Positions 8,757 through 18,374 are shown, counted from the stretch's first letter. The stretch: 64,000 nt of DNA from Streptosporangium roseum DSM 43021 (GCF_000024865.1 NC_013595.1:7626001-7690000), one strand, 5' to 3'. Program-made: numbers and translations. The notes: generated from the letters alone by a model not told the origin.

Positions 8757-10394
8757 GTGACGCAACCGATCGTCGCCCCGTGTGCCGCCCCGTCACCCGT
8801 CCCGTCCGCGCCCCCGTCATCCGAGTGGTGGCGCGACGCCGTGATCTACGAAATCTACGTGCGCAGTTTCGCCGACGGCAACGGGGACGGCATCGGGGAC
8901 CTGCTGGGGGTACGCAGCCGCCTGCGCTATCTCGCCGACCTCGGCGTGGACGCCATCTGGCTCACCCCGTTCTACCCGTCCCCGATGAACGACGGCGGGT
9001 ACGACGTGGCGAACTACCGCGCCGTCGACCCCCGGCTCGGCACCCTCGACGACGCCCGCGCCCTCGTCCGCGAGGCCCACGGCCTGGGCATGCGCGTGCT
9101 CATCGACATCGTGCCCAACCACACCTCCTCGGAGCATCCCTGGTTCGCGGAGGCTCTCCGTGACGAGCCCGGGGCCCGGGACCGCTACGTCTTCCGGCCG
9201 GGGCGCGGGCAGGACGGGGCCGAACCCCCCAACGACTGGGAGTCGAGCTTCGGCGGGCCCGCCTGGACCCGGCTGCCCGACGGCTCGTGGTACCTCCACC
9301 TCTTCGCCCCCGAGCAGCCCGACCTCAACTGGGACAACCCCGAGGTCCGCGCCGAGTTCGAGGACGTGATGCGGTTCTGGCTGGACATCGGCGTGGACGG
9401 GTTCCGCGTCGACGTGGCCCACGGCATGGTCAAGGCTGAGGGGCTGCCCGACGCCGGATTCACCGGCCAGCTGAAGCTGCTCGGCCGCGCCCCGCTGCCC
9501 TTCTTCGACCAGGACGGCGTGCACGAGATCTTGCGCTCCTGGCGGCGGCTGCTCGACTCCTACCCGGGCGAGCGCATCGGGGTGGCGGAGGTGTGGCCGC
9601 CCTCCCCCGACCGGCTGGCCAACTACGTCCGGCACGACGAGCTCCACCAGGCCTTCAACTTCGACTACCTCGCCGCCGACTGGGGAGCCGGCCCGCTGCG
9701 CCAGGTGATCGACGCCTCGATCTCCGCCACCGACCTGGTCGGCGCGCCCACCACCTGGGTGCTGTCCAACCACGACCAGGTGCGCCACGTCACCCGCTAC
9801 GGCGGCGGAGAGCAGGGCACGAGGCGCGCGCGTGCGGCCACCCTGCTCACCATGGCGCTGCCCGGCTCGGTCTACCTCTACCAGGGCGAGGAGCTCGGTC
9901 TGCCGGAGGTCCTCGATCTTCCCGACGAGGTGCTGCAGGATCCGATCTTCTTACGTACGGCCGGCGCGGACCGCGGCCGGGACGGCAGCCGCGTGCCGAT
10001 CCCGTGGGCGTACGGCGAGTCGTCGTCCGGCTTCTCCCCGCCGGGAGCCGACCCGAGCTGGCTGCCGATCCCCCGCGAGTGGGGCGGGCAGGCGGTGATC
10101 CCGCAGCTCGGCGACCCCGGGTCGGTCCTCAACCTGTACCGGAACGCCGTACGGCTGCGCCGTACCCACCCCGCCCTGGGCAGGGGGACGATGCGGTGGC
10201 TGGACTCGCCGCCGGACACCCTCTTCTTCACCCGCGAGCCGGGACTGCTGTGCACGGTCAACCTGGGCGCCGACCCCGTCGTCCTGGAGTCGCCCGGCAC
10301 GCTGCTGCTGTCCAGCGGCGACACGCGCTGCGACGGGCTCCAGGCGATCCTGGAGCCCGACACGGCCGCCTGGTGGTCCTGCACCACCTCCTGA
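8757..10394 (+). CDS. GH13 alpha-glucosidase / oligo-1,6-glucosidase
   Basis: A 545-residue alpha-amylase superfamily enzyme with all GH13 blocks: AVIYEIYVRSFADGNGDGIGD at the start, DIVPNHTS (region I), GFRVDVAHGM (nucleophile Asp, region II), IGVAEVW (acid/base Glu, region III) and VLSNHDQVR (region IV). Length and the NDGGYDV motif fit the exo-acting, alpha-glucosidase branch releasing glucose from malto- or isomalto-oligosaccharides. There is no signal peptide, so it is probably cytoplasmic. GTG start with AAGGAG 6 nt upstream. It is a single-gene unit ending at a convergent terminator. Confidence 0.9.
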   Translation: MTQPIVAPCAAPSPVPSAPPSSEWWRDAVIYEIYVRSFADGNGDGIGDLLGVRSRLRYLADLGVDAIWLTPFYPSPMNDGGYDVANYRAVDPRLGTLDDARALVREAHGLGMRVLIDIVPNHTSSEHPWFAEALRDEPGARDRYVFRPGRGQDGAEPPNDWESSFGGPAWTRLPDGSWYLHLFAPEQPDLNWDNPEVRAEFEDVMRFWLDIGVDGFRVDVAHGMVKAEGLPDAGFTGQLKLLGRAPLPFFDQDGVHEILRSWRRLLDSYPGERIGVAEVWPPSPDRLANYVRHDELHQAFNFDYLAADWGAGPLRQVIDASISATDLVGAPTTWVLSNHDQVRHVTRYGGGEQGTRRARAATLLTMALPGSVYLYQGEELGLPEVLDLPDEVLQDPIFLRTAGADRGRDGSRVPIPWAYGESSSGFSPPGADPSWLPIPREWGGQAVIPQLGDPGSVLNLYRNAVRLRRTHPALGRGTMRWLDSPPDTLFFTREPGLLCTVNLGADPVVLESPGTLLLSSGDTRCDGLQAILEPDTAAWWSCTTS

Positions 10395-10456
10395 ACCGGT
10401 GGCCCTGCGCCACCTTCTGAACGCGCCGGTCGGGGGGCCGCGCGAGACAGCCCCGG

Positions 10457-10496
10457 CCGGTTCCCGTAAGGAGGGCCACATCCTGGCGGGAACCGG
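10457..10496. terminator. Bidirectional terminator between glucosidase and recQ
   Basis: Perfect 10-bp inverted arms (CCGGTTCCCG and CGGGAACCGG) with a 20-nt loop, placed between two convergent genes. Confidence 0.55.
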
Positions 10497-10505
10497 TCGG
10501 CTATG

Positions 10506-12392
10506 TCAGGGGAAGATGAGAGCCTGATCGGGCTCGACGGCGTCCTGCGCGAGGGTGTCCAGGATCTGCCGGCCGTACTTCGCCAGTTTGTTCTCGCCGA
10601 CACCGCTCACCTCTCCCAGCTCGGCCAGGGAGGACGGGACCCCGGTCGCGATCTCGCGCAGGGTCGCGTCGTGGAAGATCACGTAGGCGGGCACGCCCTG
10701 CTCCTTGGCGGTGGCCGCGCGCCAGGCGCGGAGCCGCTCGAACACCGGCACGGCCTCCTCGGGCAGGTCCGCGGGGGTGGCGCGGCGGGCCCCACCGGCC
10801 CGTGCCGACGGCTCGGATCTGGTGCGCGCCGCCCGCTCGGGCTCACGCCGCAGCAGGACCTGGCGCTGCCGGCTCAGCACCTCGGCGCTCGCCTCGGTGA
10901 GCAGCAGCGTGCCGTAGTCGCCCTCGACGGTCAGCAGGCCCTGGGCCAGCAGCTGGCGCACCACGCCGCGCCACTCGGCCTCGCCCAGCTCCGTGCCGAT
11001 GCCGAACACCGTCAGGGAGTGGTGGTCGAACTGGGTGACCTTCGGCGTCTTCCTGCCGAGCAGGATGTCGATGATCTGGCCCGCGCCGAACTTCTGGCGC
11101 CGCTCGCGCAGGAGCCTGAGCACGGTCGACAGGAGTTTCTGGGCGGCGATCGTGCCGTCCCACGACTCCGGCGGCGTCAGGCACGTGTCGCAGTTGCCGC
11201 ACGCCGTGCTGTCCTGGCCGAAGTAGGCGAGCAGGCGCACGCGGCGGCACTCGACCGCCTCGCAGAGGGCGAGCATGGCGTCGAGATGGGTGCCCAGGCG
11301 GCGCCGGTGGGTCTCGTCGCCCTCGGAGGTGTCGATCATCTTGCGCTGCTGCACGACGTCCTGGAGCCCGTAGGCCAGCCAGGCGACGGAGGGGAGGCCG
11401 TCACGTCCGGCCCGGCCGGTCTCCTGGTAGTAGCCCTCGACGGACTTGGGCAGATCGAGATGGGCGACGAACCGCACGTCGGGTTTGTCGATGCCCATGC
11501 CGAACGCGATGGTGGCGACCATGACGAGGCCGTCCTCCCGCAGGAACCGCGCCTGGTTGGCCGCCCGGGTGCGCGCGTCGAGCCCCGCGTGGTAGGGCAG
11601 CGCCGAGATGCCGTTCTGCACCAGGAACTCGGCGGTCTTCTCGACCGAGGAGCGCGACAGGCAGTAGACGATGCCGGCGTCCCCGGGGTGCTCGGTGCGC
11701 AGCAGCTTGAGCAGTTGCCGCTTGGGCTCGTTCTTCGGCGCGATGCGGTACTGGATGTTCGGGCGGTCGAAGCTCGACACGAAGTGGCGGGCTTCCTCCA
11801 GGTTCAGCCGGGAGGCGATCTCGGCGTGGGTGGCCTCGGTGGCGGTCGCCGTCAGGGCGATGCGGGGCACGTCGGGCCAGCGCTCGTGCAGCGCGGACAG
11901 CGCGAGGTAGTCGGGCCGGAAGTCATGCCCCCACTGGGCCACGCAGTGCGCCTCGTCGATGGCGAACAGGGAGATCGTGCCGCGGTCGAGCAGCCGCAGC
12001 GTCGAATCGACCCGCAGGCGCTCCGGCGCCAGGTAGAGCAGGTCCAGCTCACCCGCCAGGAAGGCGGACTCGACCTGACGGCGCTCGTCGTGGTCCTGCG
12101 TGGAGTTGAGGAACCCCGCCCGCACGCCCAGGGCCGTCAGGGCGTCGACCTGGTCCTGCATGAGGGCGATGAGCGGTGAGACGACGACGCCGACGCCGTC
12201 CCGCACGAGGGCGGGGATCTGGTAGCACAGCGACTTGCCGCCACCGGTCGGCATCAGCACCAGCGCGTCACCGCCGGCGACGACGTGGTCGATGATCTCT
12301 TGCTGCCCTTCCCGGAACGAGTCGTAGCCGAAGACGCGGTGCAGCACTCGCAGCGCGTCGCTCACCTCGGGACCGCTCACGGGAGAAACCAT
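10506..12392 (-). CDS. recQ: ATP-dependent DNA helicase RecQ
   Basis: A 628-residue superfamily 2 helicase. Visible in order: FGYDSFREGQQEII (Q-motif region), MPTGGGKSLCYQ (Walker A), FAIDEAHCVAQWG (DEAH box), TATATE (motif III), YYQETGRAGRDG (motif VI), a four-cysteine zinc site (CGNCDTC and neighbours) in the RecQ-Ct region, an RQC winged helix and a C-terminal HRDC domain (about residues 535-615). Length matches canonical bacterial RecQ. It unwinds DNA 3'-5' in recombination and replication-fork repair. It appears to be a stand-alone gene. Confidence 0.95.
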   Translation of the reverse strand: MVSPVSGPEVSDALRVLHRVFGYDSFREGQQEIIDHVVAGGDALVLMPTGGGKSLCYQIPALVRDGVGVVVSPLIALMQDQVDALTALGVRAGFLNSTQDHDERRQVESAFLAGELDLLYLAPERLRVDSTLRLLDRGTISLFAIDEAHCVAQWGHDFRPDYLALSALHERWPDVPRIALTATATEATHAEIASRLNLEEARHFVSSFDRPNIQYRIAPKNEPKRQLLKLLRTEHPGDAGIVYCLSRSSVEKTAEFLVQNGISALPYHAGLDARTRAANQARFLREDGLVMVATIAFGMGIDKPDVRFVAHLDLPKSVEGYYQETGRAGRDGLPSVAWLAYGLQDVVQQRKMIDTSEGDETHRRRLGTHLDAMLALCEAVECRRVRLLAYFGQDSTACGNCDTCLTPPESWDGTIAAQKLLSTVLRLLRERRQKFGAGQIIDILLGRKTPKVTQFDHHSLTVFGIGTELGEAEWRGVVRQLLAQGLLTVEGDYGTLLLTEASAEVLSRQRQVLLRREPERAARTRSEPSARAGGARRATPADLPEEAVPVFERLRAWRAATAKEQGVPAYVIFHDATLREIATGVPSSLAELGEVSGVGENKLAKYGRQILDTLAQDAVEPDQALIFP

Positions 12393-12463
12393 CGGGTCAT
12401 TCTACGAGGCCCCGTGCGGCCCATCGGCGCTTTCGCCGTGGGAGGACGCGCCGCCGCCGGCCG

Positions 12464-12622
12464 CTTGCGTGGACGCAGCCGGGTCCGGGCGGCAACGGCC
12501 GTACATCCCACGACTTTGGCGATCCGCTCACCGGTCAGGCCCTCCCCGCAGGCCAGTGCCACGACCTCGCGGCCACGCTCGGGCAACCCGTCGAAGGCGG
12601 CGCGAACATGCTCCGGATCGAC
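12464..12622 (-). pseudogene. Relic of ECF sigma factor region 4
   Basis: In one minus-strand frame the translation contains HVRAAFDGLPERGREVVALA followed by a helix-turn-helix-like stretch (GLTGERIAKVVGCTAVAARTRLR), closely resembling sigma region 4.2 of ECF factors. No region 2 is present upstream and the rest of the frame is low-complexity, so this looks like a decayed fragment. Apart from it, 12393-12943 shows nothing recognisable. Confidence 0.4.
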
Positions 12623-12943
12623 CGCTCTGACCGGCCGGTCTGCGGCCGGTTCCGCACGCAGCCGTGTGTCGCCTGGACGGGGCGCACAAGCGCACGATCC
12701 GGCTCCGATGTTCCTCGACCCCCGACACGCACGGCTGAGGCGGAACCCCGGCTCGGCACTGCCGCGAACAGAACCGCGTCGCCAGGCGGCGGCTGGGGAC
12801 ACGTTCGGGAGGAGGCCGCCAGGGACACCGTGCCGATCTCCATCAGGGCCTGCTCGATCCGGCGTGCAGCGTCATCTGCCCGCGCCGTATCCGGACCCCG
12901 TTTCGAAACGATCAGTCAGCCGGCGGTCGCCCGGGCCCGGCCG

Positions 12944-13240
12944 TCAGCGGCGCCAGGCTCGGCGCAGCTCCTGCACGCCGGTGACGATGCCGAAGGCGAT
13001 CAGCCCGGCGAGGTAGGCGATGACGCCGAAGACCACGCCGTTGCCGTCGACGTGGTCCCACTGGGTGATCAGCAGCACACCGATGCCCACGCCGAGCACC
13101 GGCTGCAGCGGCAGCAGCGTCACGGCCAGCAGGAGGCGGTGCCGCGCCAGGAAGGTGCGGCCCCGGACGGCGATGATCCGGGCGGTGACCGCCACCACCG
13201 CGGCGGCGAAGAGGACGGCGAGCATCAAGGCGAGATCCAC
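12944..13240 (-). CDS. Small three-TM membrane protein
   Basis: A 98-residue protein with three hydrophobic segments (LALMLAVLFAAAVVAVTARI, LLLAVTLLPLQPVLGVGIGV, VFGVIAYLAGLIAFGIVTGV) and a basic C-terminus. The GTG start lies 2 nt after the stop of the kinase gene, with GGAG just upstream, so it is co-transcribed and probably translationally coupled to the kinase. The family is not recognised. Confidence 0.65.
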   Translation of the reverse strand: MDLALMLAVLFAAAVVAVTARIIAVRGRTFLARHRLLLAVTLLPLQPVLGVGIGVLLITQWDHVDGNGVVFGVIAYLAGLIAFGIVTGVQELRRAWRR

Positions 13241-13242
13241 GC

Positions 13243-14301
13243 TCAGCTCCGTCTCGTCAGCAGGCGCAGCACCAGCGCGATCGCGCCGCCCGCGGCCAGG
13301 CCGGTCAGGGTCGCGGGCCAGAACGGCAGGCCGGCCGTCCCGGGAACGGGGATGTCCGGCCACTGCCGGGAGTCAAGCTCCGCGACGGTCAAAAAGACCG
13401 TCGCGACGGCGAGGGTCGTGATGATCTGCGCCGCGAAGGCCAGACCCCAGGGCCGCTCGCCGGCCGGGTCAGGCTCCCGGACCCGTGTCACGGCCTGCGG
13501 CATGGGCGGCGCGGCCTCCTCCCCGACGATGAGCCGCACCAGCCCGCCCGCGTCCGGCCGGTGGTGCGGCTCCTTGGCCAGGCACGCGCCCAGCAGGCCT
13601 CGCAACTCCGGCGGGACGCCGGCCAGGTCGGGCTCGTGGTTGAGGATGCGGTTGAACACAGCCGGCATGCTGTCCTGGCCGAACGCCGGCCGCCCGGTCG
13701 CGGCGAACACCATGGTGACCGCCCAGGAGAACACGTCCGACTCCGGCCCCACGGCCGCGCCGCGCAGTTGCTCGGGCGACATGTACGGCGGCGTGCCGAC
13801 CACGGCGCTGGACTGCATGGTCGTGCCCTCCAGCGCGAGGGAGATGCCGAAGTCGATGACGCGCGGCCCGTCCGGCCCGAGCAGCACGTTGCTCGGCTTG
13901 AAGTCGCGGTGCACGATCCCGGCCTCGTGGATGGCCTTCAGCGCCGCCGCGGTGGCGAGCATCAGGCGGCGCGTGCCACCGGCGGCGCGCGGCCCCTCGC
14001 GGGCGATCAGCTGCTGGAGCGATTCGCCGGGGATGTACTCGCTGACGATGTAGGGCTGGCTGCCCTGGACGTCGACGTCCAGGATCTGGGCGGTGCCGAA
14101 CGGCCCGACCCGGCGGGCCGCCTCCACCTCGCGCAGGAAGCGCCGGCGGTTGCCGGCGTCGTGGGCCAGCCTGGCGTGCAGGAGTTTGATCGCCACCCGG
14201 CCGCCCGACGGGTCGACTCCGAGGTAGACCGCGCCCTGCCCGCCTTCGCCCAGCAGCCCCTCCAAACGGTATGGGCCAATGTGGGAAGGTTCGACGATCA
14301 T
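13243..14301 (-). CDS. Membrane-anchored Ser/Thr protein kinase (PknB-type)
   Basis: A 352-residue Hanks-type kinase. The start is ATG 14301 (MIVEPSHIGPYRLEGLL), with AAGG upstream; earlier in-frame codons only add low-complexity sequence. Visible: glycine loop GEGGQGAVYLG, VAIK lysine, catalytic loop HRDFKPSN, DFG motif (VIDFGIS), and GTPPYMSPEQL in the activation/P+1 region. The kinase domain ends near residue 265; two C-terminal hydrophobic segments follow (ITTLAVATVFLTVAEL and the extreme C-terminus), with no large extracellular sensor domain. It forms an operon with the 98-residue membrane protein. Confidence 0.9.
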   Translation of the reverse strand: MIVEPSHIGPYRLEGLLGEGGQGAVYLGVDPSGGRVAIKLLHARLAHDAGNRRRFLREVEAARRVGPFGTAQILDVDVQGSQPYIVSEYIPGESLQQLIAREGPRAAGGTRRLMLATAAALKAIHEAGIVHRDFKPSNVLLGPDGPRVIDFGISLALEGTTMQSSAVVGTPPYMSPEQLRGAAVGPESDVFSWAVTMVFAATGRPAFGQDSMPAVFNRILNHEPDLAGVPPELRGLLGACLAKEPHHRPDAGGLVRLIVGEEAAPPMPQAVTRVREPDPAGERPWGLAFAAQIITTLAVATVFLTVAELDSRQWPDIPVPGTAGLPFWPATLTGLAAGGAIALVLRLLTRRS

Positions 14302-14653
14302 TCGCCTTCTTATATCAGGTGCTGGCGGTCCGGGGTTGAGGAACAGCGGAACAGCCGTTGGCGGTGAGAAAGAGCTTGTTCCTCGTTGTGGCAGTGAGCT
14401 GATCGAATGCGAAAGGGGCAGACGGTCAGGGCCCACCGACATGAGGGCAGGGCCCGGACCGGCCGCCCGAGCCGCCGGTGATGATCCGCCCGGCGGGGTC
14501 GTGGAAGTACAGGCGGGTGCCGCCTTATCCGCCGGACGATCATGAGATGAGGGCATCAGAACAGGCCGGAACGTTGATGCGATCGCAAGAGCGTTATCTT
14601 GTCGCGTCATGCAGTATTCCTGAATGTTGCCGCGTGAACCTTACGATCTCGCA
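14302..14653. other. Divergent spacer without recognised gene
   Basis: A 352-bp region between the kinase (minus) and a membrane-protein gene (plus). It presumably carries both promoters, but no clear -35/-10 pair or repeat was recognised. Confidence 0.3.
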
Positions 14654-15130
14654 ATGCGATCATCTGCGTTAGTCGTCAGGTGGAAGGCAGCCCTATCGGG
14701 CCGGAAATGGCCGTGGACCTTCGGTCAGATCGCCGGAGTGGGGCTCGTGGGTTCGTTGCTCGGCCCTTGCCTGTATGTCGTTGCTATCTTTGTTCTCGGG
14801 CTGGGCCCGATCGTCTTGGTCTTCGCCGCGCTCTTCGCGATGGCTGTTTTGTATGTCGTGGCGCTCATGACACCAGGCGGTTCACCGCTGACGGCGACCC
14901 CGGGCGGCAGGGTGCTGTGGGCGGGCGCGATCTTGATTCTCGGGGTGATCGGCTGGATCGCCGGGGCGTCAGCCCTCGGCAAGTTGGGACTGTCCACGAC
15001 AGACCCACTGTGGTGGTCGTTGCTCAGCGCAGTCCCGTTCGCCCTGGCGGCAGCCCTCTGTGCGGGAGGGTGGACCTCGCTCGTCTCGCTTGTCCTGACC
15101 ACGGCGCTGATCCTGACTGGCTGTTCCTAG
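14654..15130 (+). CDS. Hypothetical four-TM membrane protein
   Basis: A 158-residue protein from ATG 14654. It has four hydrophobic stretches, including LGLGPIVLVFAALFAMAVLYVVALM and LWAGAILILGVIGWIAGA, and a short basic N-terminus (VVRWKAALSGRKW). No family is recognised. The start is chosen because the N-terminal extension from an upstream codon is not membrane-protein-like; the ribosome-binding site is weak. Confidence 0.5.
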   Translation: MRSSALVVRWKAALSGRKWPWTFGQIAGVGLVGSLLGPCLYVVAIFVLGLGPIVLVFAALFAMAVLYVVALMTPGGSPLTATPGGRVLWAGAILILGVIGWIAGASALGKLGLSTTDPLWWSLLSAVPFALAAALCAGGWTSLVSLVLTTALILTGCS

Positions 15131-15426
15131 GAGCAGCGGACTCGCCCGGCCCGCTTGAGCGCGGCCCGCAGCTGCCCACGGGTGAGGACGGCGGCGCGGG
15201 CGGAGATTTCCGATCCCGCGGGCGCCGGAGACGCCTTCCCGCCGCCCGATGCAACGACATCGGGAAAGACAGCAAACTCCAATAAGACACCGTCCTGACC
15301 TGCCCACGAGAATAGGCATTCAGCTTTACAGTGCCGCCGCGGAAAACGCGGGGCGAGGGCAGAGCCCACCATGCCGTGAAACGCACGGCGAACAGACGGT
15401 CGTGATTCTTGGGATCGAGGTCCGCC

Positions 15427-15990
15427 ATGGCAACCGAGACAGCTCCGGCTCGTCATTCCCACACCTGGATATCAGCTCTCAACAGCCGATATCACAAGGC
15501 TGCGCTGGGTCTCTACCTGGTGATAGTCATAGCCCACTGGGCGGAGCACGTCTCCCAGGCGATCCAGTTGTACGTCCTGGGCTGGCCGCTCCCCGAGGCG
15601 CGCGGCGTTCTGGGGGTGCCGTTCCCCTGGCTGGTGAAGTCCGAGTGGATGCACTACGGCTACGCCCTGCTGATGCTGATCGGCCTGATCCTGCTGAGGA
15701 AGGGCTTCACCGGCAGGTCGCGGACATGGTGGAACGTGTCACTCGGAATCCAGGTGTGGCACCACTTTGAGCACCTGCTCCTGCTCCTTCAGGCGCTCAC
15801 CGGCTCCAACCTGCTGGGCCGTCCCGTGCCGACCAGCATCATCCAGCTCATCGTGCCGCGGGTGGAACTCCACCTGTTCTACAACGCGATCGTCTTCCTG
15901 CCCATGGTCGTGGCGATGGTCCTCCACCGGCGCCCCCGCGGATCCGAGCGCGCCGCGATGCGCTGCGGCTGCGCCCCCGCGCACGCGTAA
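15427..15990 (+). CDS. His-rich integral membrane protein, unknown function
   Basis: A 187-residue protein starting at ATG 15427. It has four predicted membrane segments with histidines placed in or beside them: LVIVIAHWAEHVSQ, EWMHYGYALLML, VWHHFEHLLLLLQ and VELHLFYNAIVFLPMVVAM. The HW..EH and HHFEH patterns could bind metal or heme, but no known family is recognised. The last residues and stop codon fall in a 28-bp tandem repeat, so the C-terminus may be variable. Confidence 0.6.
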   Translation: MATETAPARHSHTWISALNSRYHKAALGLYLVIVIAHWAEHVSQAIQLYVLGWPLPEARGVLGVPFPWLVKSEWMHYGYALLMLIGLILLRKGFTGRSRTWWNVSLGIQVWHHFEHLLLLLQALTGSNLLGRPVPTSIIQLIVPRVELHLFYNAIVFLPMVVAMVLHRRPRGSERAAMRCGCAPAHA

Positions 15991-16048
15991 GGACGGTTGC
16001 GTCCCCGCGCACGCATGAGGACGGTTGCGTCCCCGTGCACGCGTGAAG
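15979..16048. repeat. 28-bp tandem repeat (2.5 copies)
   Basis: Units begin at 15979, 16007 and 16035; the core is GCACGCGTAAGGACGGTTGC. The first copy contains the stop codon of the upstream membrane protein. Confidence 0.8.
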
Positions 16049-16204
16049 AGGAGACGGCGGGTGACGCCCGGTGGCACGGCGCACCCGCCCGGCAGGTGAC
16101 ATACGGCGGAACCGGCCGCCCGGCAGACGGCGGGGCCGGCCAGGTCCGTTCACATCCCCCATCGACTCCGGAGGCATGCCATCCCTGGCACACACCCGAA
16201 CATA

Positions 16205-17242
16205 ATGATCGTCGGGGACTCGATCAGTCATGGCCTGGAGGGCGACTACACCTGGCGGTACCGGCTGTCGCAGAACTTCGGCAAGCACGGGTTCCCGGTC
16301 CGCTTCGCCGGGCCGGAGACGGGCACCTCGGTGCTGCCCGCGAGCCAGCCGGGTGACTATCCGGCCCGCACGGCGGACCCCATCCACAACGGCCGCTACC
16401 GGCCGGGGATCGACTTCGGCGACAGCAGGCACTACGCGAGATGGGGCCGCCTGCTCCACGAGGCCAAGGACAACATCCGGGATGCCGTCGCCGCCCACGG
16501 CGCCGACCACCTCATGGTCGAGCTCGGCTTCAACGACCTGGCCTGGGGGGTTTCCGGCCCCGGCCGGTTGACCGCGGACCTCGGGACTTTCGTTCAACGG
16601 GCCCGCGACGCCAATCCGGATGTCCAGTTCCTGGTCGCCAACGTCGTGCACCGCACCCCGCTGGACTCCGGCCCCGGCCTGGCGGACGTCATCACCGCGT
16701 ACAACGAGGGGTTGCCGTCCACGCTGGCGGCGATGTCGACGGCTCGGTCGGCGGTCGTCCCCGTCGACCTCGCCGGCGTCTACGACCCCGGTGGCGACAC
16801 CTATGACGGCCTCCACCCGAACAGCGTCGGCGAGTTCAAGATCGCCAAAGCGTTCGCCGACGCCTTCTCGGCGGTGTTCGGTCGCGGCCGGATCGACTTC
16901 CTCGACCCGGTCCCCCGTACGGCCGACCCGCTTGCGATCTCCCCACCGGCCGGTATCGCCGCCACCCCGCACGACTCGTCCATCAGCGTCTCGTGGCCGC
17001 ACGTGTTCGGCGCGAGCGGATACTGGCTCTACTGGCGTGATGTCACCGCCGGGCAGGGCTTCCAGAGGTCACCGCTGCCGATACTCGCCGACAGCCTGGA
17101 AGTGCCCGCCGAGCGCGGGCACACCTACGAGTTCATGGTCAGCGGCGCGCGCGGACACCAGGAGACCCCGACCACGCGGATCGCCGCCGTCCTCGCCGGG
17201 CAGCCGGCACTGTCCCTGGCGGGCGGCCTGGCCGGACGCTGA
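16205..17242 (+). CDS. SGNH/GDSL hydrolase with C-terminal fibronectin-like domain
   Basis: A 345-residue protein. It begins directly with the block I motif (MIVGDSISHG), followed by ELGFNDLAW (block III Asn) and DGLHPN (block V catalytic Asp/His), then a C-terminal segment (about residue 245 on) resembling a fibronectin type III fold (SISVSWPHVFGASGYWLYW). It is likely a lipase/esterase acting on acylated polysaccharide. Related proteins normally carry a signal peptide before block I; here no in-frame start precedes ATG 16205 and there is no clear Shine-Dalgarno, so the 5' end may be truncated. Confidence 0.75.
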   Translation: MIVGDSISHGLEGDYTWRYRLSQNFGKHGFPVRFAGPETGTSVLPASQPGDYPARTADPIHNGRYRPGIDFGDSRHYARWGRLLHEAKDNIRDAVAAHGADHLMVELGFNDLAWGVSGPGRLTADLGTFVQRARDANPDVQFLVANVVHRTPLDSGPGLADVITAYNEGLPSTLAAMSTARSAVVPVDLAGVYDPGGDTYDGLHPNSVGEFKIAKAFADAFSAVFGRGRIDFLDPVPRTADPLAISPPAGIAATPHDSSISVSWPHVFGASGYWLYWRDVTAGQGFQRSPLPILADSLEVPAERGHTYEFMVSGARGHQETPTTRIAAVLAGQPALSLAGGLAGR

Positions 17243-17648
17243 GCCTCCTGCGGACCGGACGCCGAACCTGCGGCGGACCGGGTTCGACCGCGGCCGGATG
17301 CGGAGCCTGCGGTGGACCGGGTGCCGAACCTGCGATGGACCGGGTTCGACCGCGGACCGGATGCCAAGCCTGCGGCGGACCGCTTCGACGGCGGACCGGA
17401 TGCCGAACCTGCGGCGGACCGCTTCGACGGCTGTGCCGGGGACCCGTGCCGGTATGTCCGCACCGGCGTCCGCGTGCCGGCGGCACCTGCGCGGGCCGGT
17501 GACCGCCACCGGGCGGTGGCCTCGGGTCAGGCGTCCGCCGGCGTCCGTGACAGCGTGTCGGTCGCCGGCGGGAAGGCAGGATCGGGTGGCAGAGGTGCGC
17601 GGCACCGTCGCCACGTCGTGATCTCCGCGGGGCGGGCTCGCCGCCCGG
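17243..17648. repeat. Imperfect GC-rich tandem repeats
   Basis: After the hydrolase stop, degenerate units built from ACCTGCGGCGGACCG and GACCGCGGACCGGATGCC recur several times up to about 17440. The rest of the spacer to 17648 shows nothing recognisable. The flanking genes are convergent. Confidence 0.6.
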
Positions 17649-18374
17649 TCAGTTCTGCTGGGAGGCGATGCCGGCGAGCAGCGCGACGAGCTGCTCGGGG
17701 GCCGACACCATCGGCCAGTGGCCGGTCTTGAGAGTGTGGAAGTCCCAGTTCGGCTCGGCGCGCATGGCCGCGACGTCGTCGGAGACCTTGCCGTCGAAGT
17801 GTTCCATCTCGCACATGACGTAGCTTGCCCGCTGCTGTGCCAGCGGCCGCGTCAGGACGGCCGGCTCGGACAGCGTGCGCCCGGGATGGCCGACGAAACG
17901 CTCCACCAGCCACCGCGCCTGCTCGACGGACAGGTCCTGCCCGTCGGCCACGACCGTGGCGTCCGGGATCGGCCAGCGGCCCCGGTTCTCGTCGATCAAC
18001 TGGAGCTCGCCGGCACGTTGGCGTTCCGGGAAGGCCTGGAGCATCGAAACACCGTCATGGGGCAGGAACCCTTCGACGAACACGGTGCGCGCCACCCGGC
18101 CGGGGGCGCGGTCAGCGACCTGACCGGCCACGATGCCCGAATAGCTGTGGCCCACGAGAATGACGTCTCTCAGGTCGTCCGCCTCCAGGAGCGACAGCAC
18201 ATCATCGACATGGGTGGCCAGGCCCACACTGGAGACATCGGTATCAGGGGCGGCCAGTCCCGACAGCGTGACCGGGCGGACGTGATGACCGAGCGTGCGC
18301 AGGCCGCAGGTCACCGGCTCCCAGACCCAGGCGCCCATCCAAGGGCCAGGAATCAAGACGAAATGGTTTTTCAC
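17649..18374 (-). CDS. Alpha/beta hydrolase, EstC / hydroxynitrile-lyase-like
   Basis: A 241-residue alpha/beta hydrolase. It starts with the strand FVLIPGPWMGAWVW (oxyanion region), has the nucleophile elbow GHSYSG (about residue 83), and a C-terminal LKTGHWPM supplying the catalytic His. Size and motifs match salicylate-esterase/hydroxynitrile-lyase-like enzymes of streptomycetes. The substrate is unknown. It lies just outside the left end of the biosynthetic cluster, and neither shared box is seen upstream. Confidence 0.8.
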   Translation of the reverse strand: MKNHFVLIPGPWMGAWVWEPVTCGLRTLGHHVRPVTLSGLAAPDTDVSSVGLATHVDDVLSLLEADDLRDVILVGHSYSGIVAGQVADRAPGRVARTVFVEGFLPHDGVSMLQAFPERQRAGELQLIDENRGRWPIPDATVVADGQDLSVEQARWLVERFVGHPGRTLSEPAVLTRPLAQQRASYVMCEMEHFDGKVSDDVAAMRAEPNWDFHTLKTGHWPMVSAPEQLVALLAGIASQQN

